A stretch of 64,000 nt of DNA from Anisakis pegreffii (Eukaryota; Nematoda; Chromadorea; Rhabditida; Anisakidae): the NCBI GenBank assembly GCA_035041965.1, contig JAPYMA010002301.1, positions 1 to 64,000 on the forward strand, in the 5' to 3' direction. Each line of letters begins with the position of its first letter. Positions within the stretch are counted from its first letter, which is position 1. Shown piece by piece: positions 61,194 through 64,000 of this stretch. The position numbers were made by a program, and so were the translations under genes. The notes under the pieces are model-generated. The model made no database searches. It was not told the DNA's origin and saw nothing but the letters and a program-made list of their open reading frames with translations.

Positions 61194-62625
61194 ATGTTAC
61201 AGATGTTGAAATATCAGGTGCGTTCATCGGCAGTGTTGAATCAAAGCAATAAATTATTGAAGAGTTCAACAACATCGCTTCACAGTCCTTCACCGTCCGT
61301 GTCCACCTCGAACGAAACGTTACATGTTCACAATCGTTCCAATTCGTTGACTTCGTTAAGCTCTATCGATAGCAGTGATTCAAGTGATTGGGTGAGTTTC
61401 GTTTTTTGTCATCAAATTCAGTTTGTTCCTAATCCTCTAACCCTGCACGCAACCGTCAGTTGAGAGCAAGTCGCTCAGCAGTGACCAAATTCGAGAGACT
61501 ATTCGGCGTGATGCACAGCGATACAAGGTGATTGTTTTTTTATTATGCAGAGACTTCCAGGAAAGCGATGAATGCTTAATAACTGGTATGCTGAGGTGAA
61601 CAATAATCAAGACTGCGGTCGCTAAGATTCACTCGTGGTAATTTCAGGGAGTGCTCAAAGTTTATACGGGTTGTGTTAAGGCTGATACAGAATACAAAAC
61701 ACTGAAGGTGTCGACTAGTCACACGGTAAAGAATGTTGTACAGACGATACTCAATAAATTCCGCATTCTATATCGTGACCCCAATTTGTTCGAAATTTTT
61801 ATGGAAGTTAGGACCAGAATTCGCGGGCACGAGGTGAGTGATGTTAGCAGTTGTGTTCATCATATGATAATTATCTGTAAGTATCGACGAAATAATAATT
61901 TCATGACCAGCAAAAACTTTGAAGCACATGTAATGGTTAATTAATTTTTATTTGAGTTTCAGTTTTTTTGAATTTCCTCTCCAGATAATGGAACATAGCA
62001 GTTGAGAGTGATGATAAGTCTGAGCTGTAATTTTCAGGTAAAAAATCTGCTTCTTTTGAGCTCTAATTCAAGGCCACTTGAACTTCAGCGATGTCATCCA
62101 GTGAACATGTCACGTTTCTTTCTGACGATATCTCAGAACGGTGTGCTTGTACGCATTCACGATTATCTGCTCAATCCTCAGGTTCTTTTTTTTTCAATCC
62201 GAAACCATTAATCTCGATAAGCTGGTCCACAGTTATGTCGAATAAGAAGCCGTATTCCCTCAATTAAGAACCGAAGAGGTGGATTTTTGAAGGCGGAATT
62301 TAATATAGCAAAGAACGGATCTTTGAGAAGACTATTAATTCCAGATGGAAACAGAGGGAGAATCATTCGAAATGCTTCTGACAGTTTCTAACAAATTCAT
62401 TTTAAGAGCAACTACAAATCGCTCATGCTCTCCAAACTAACCACATGCTATGAGACTATAGCTCTTTTGCTGGCAATGATGAGAGTAGATGGATCACCGG
62501 AAGAATACCGTTTATCGTTATCTCTAATGGAAAGTGAACAAGACTTGGACATGAAGGATACTGTAGCCGATATACATATGGCCCTTGAACCCCATCAGAA
62601 GATCATTATACGACGTCTTTGCTGA
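61194..62625 (+). CDS. Protein with two Ras-association-like domains
   Basis: Exons 61194-61391, 61465-61527, 61648-61833, 62038-62181 and 62407-62625 join in phase 0 to 269 residues ending at TGA. The N-terminus is Ser-rich (NSLTSLSSIDSSDSSDW). A first RA/ubiquitin-fold domain follows: GVLKVYTGCVKADTEYKTLK, then KNVVQTILNKFRI and NSRPLELQRCHP. A second runs from GVLVRIHDYLLNPQSNYKSL through LLLAMMRVDGSPEEYRLSL to the C-terminus. RA domains bind Ras/Rap-type GTPases. Tandem RA modules are known in afadin and a few other adaptors, but nothing here fixes the family. The start is uncertain: the frame is closed upstream at 61170, and an acceptor just after that (AACAG at 61171-61175) would allow earlier exons. 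The acceptor of exon two (GTTGAG) is weak and was chosen for phase. Confidence 0.62.
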
Positions 62626-62842
62626 GAATATGCCGGTTATATGCAGTCGTAAATGTTTCAGAGCGAGGAACGCAAAATCAGAATCTCATTTCCTGATTTT
62701 CATTCAGGTTGATTATTAGTCACAGTAAACGGAATGAGAATGATCATTGAAAATTTCTGTGATATTAAATAGTTAAAAGCCGACATTTCCTTAGTAGAAC
62801 ATTTAATTTTGAATTGATGCATTATTGTATATTACGTATGTA

Positions 62843-62864
62843 AATAAAGAATGTTTTGAATAAA
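62843..62864 (+). terminator. Two poly(A) signals of the RA-domain gene
   Basis: AATAAA occurs at 62843-62848 and 62859-62864, about 220 nt after the stop codon. They support 62625 as the real end of the gene. Confidence 0.6.
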
Positions 62865-64000
62865 TTATGTTTGAATGCATGTTTCGAATCAAATAATAAG
62901 TGTTCTTTACGTATGGAACGTTTTCGATTTTAGAAAAAGATTCACGAGATTGGAAAATATTCATGGATGCTAGTGGAAACGTGATGCATTTTTGAACAAT
63001 ATTAGCTGAAGAAACAACGAAAATAACAACAGAAAAAATTGCTCCCGATGATGTCTTTATGTTTTATAACGATTGTTTTAATCGTTCCCACCAACCTAAA
63101 ACGATTTTATTTTCAGCATTACCTCACTAGCACTTCATCTTGAGCTTTGTTTTGACAAATGTAGTTCTATTGAATTTAAGAACTCGGGAGTTGAGGATTA
63201 CAAGCCAGTGACATTCCTTGCCCAGAAAAATGAAAGTTATTCGAAGCTGGTGAGGCAACCAGTTTAATAATGACAATACCAAAACGAGTATTCGAAATAT
63301 GTACAACAAAACTGAATATCATAACTAGTCGGTATAAAAGTTTTTTTGGTTCGCCGTGTTGGGCAATCGATGGAGAAAACCGATCAAAGCAGATAGAGTT
63401 TGAAACATATGTTGAATGCTGATGATTCGTGTGCATAAATAATTATTATCCCATTCAATATTGTCTCGTATAAGTGAAATAAAAAGTAGCATTTGCGAAA
63501 TACAACTAACAAATATGTACTACAAACAACTTCCAGCAAAGAATAATGAAAAGATGATTCATGGTATATCGTCGAGATATTGACTAGTTCAAATGAGATC
63601 AATCGCTAGAACTCGTCAATGATGCACTAGGGAAAATGAAAACGAATAAGACGTCAGTCGTGCAGTTTAGGTCAACGAGATAGGGGTGTATTCTATAACA
63701 CACACAGAACATGCGTCAGCTATGGCATGCATGAAGACTGCGCTACAGCTCTCTCTGCATTTTAACAACGTATTTCTCCAACTTGTAAGGAGCTAATTTT
63801 TGGTTCTGGGTGTTGAGGGGGTTATTAGGAGTGTTCTTACCAACTCTAATCAACATCGTTTGTTCTGGAGCTAGCGGTAAAAACCAGTATGACGGTTGTG
63901 GGGTTATGAAAGTAAACGTAGTTTGTACACTAGTGGAGAACTTGAACCTACAAATGAGTGATGACTAAGCACCGAACATAATTAAGTAATTAACTGTTAT
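62865..64000. other. Right-hand flank, nothing supported
   Basis: AT-rich sequence with three short minus-strand open frames (60-86 codons), none with a domain or splice support. Confidence 0.5.

Noticed and set aside
1..64000. CRISPR arrays, prokaryotic operons, rRNA or spliced-leader RNA genes
   Set aside because: No regularly spaced repeats with unique spacers, no Shine-Dalgarno-led gene runs and no recognisable rRNA or SL1 sequence were seen.

Overview
This is an AT-rich eukaryotic window that looks like a nematode nuclear genome. Genes are split into many short exons by GT-AG introns with TTTCAG/TTTTAG-type acceptors. Several start codons lie 9-20 nt after an acceptor-like site, as expected for spliced-leader trans-splicing. 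The recognisable genes (an UNC-4 homeodomain protein, an AAT/LAT amino-acid transporter light chain, a sphingomyelin synthase) are of nematode/metazoan type. The organism cannot be fixed from the sequence alone; the long introns and intergenic distances argue against a compact Caenorhabditis- or Strongyloides-like genome. All exon models were assembled by hand from splice signals, reading phase and family similarity.

Layout. (1) 1-7426, plus strand: the 3' part of a gene made of tandem, almost invariably 210-nt, phase-0 exons. Each codes for one 70-residue repeat that is itself two ~35-residue half-repeats. Three non-repeat exons end the gene. A decayed exon copy lies in the first visible intron and a hAT-type MITE in another intron. 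(2) 14467-19948, plus: a complete six-exon unc-4 homeobox gene (254 aa) with a paired-like homeodomain and a Groucho-recruiting eh1 motif. (3) 26238-30321, minus: a six-exon sphingomyelin synthase (292 aa) with its H/H/D catalytic triad. (4) 34647-40450, minus: a nine-exon AAT/LAT-type amino-acid transporter (468 aa), with a 1.06-kb hAT-like element in one intron. (5) 48830-52134, plus: an eight-exon M20 metallopeptidase / acetylornithine-deacetylase-like enzyme (357 aa) with all metal ligands. (6) 53206-53446, minus: a doubtful terminal exon. (7) about 61194-62625, plus: a gene with two Ras-association-like (ubiquitin-fold) domains.

The rest is AT-rich non-coding sequence with a family of hAT-like elements (TIR near CAGTGGTTCTCA, 8-bp target-site duplications with a central TA), (ATT)n microsatellites, a few hairpins and a G-rich run. 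The genes do not form an operon: they are on both strands and kilobases apart. I saw no tRNA, rRNA, CRISPR array or prokaryotic feature. The most unusual item is the repeat-exon gene at the left edge. Its equal-length, phase-0 cassettes can be skipped or duplicated without changing frame, and its protein family is one I cannot name with certainty.
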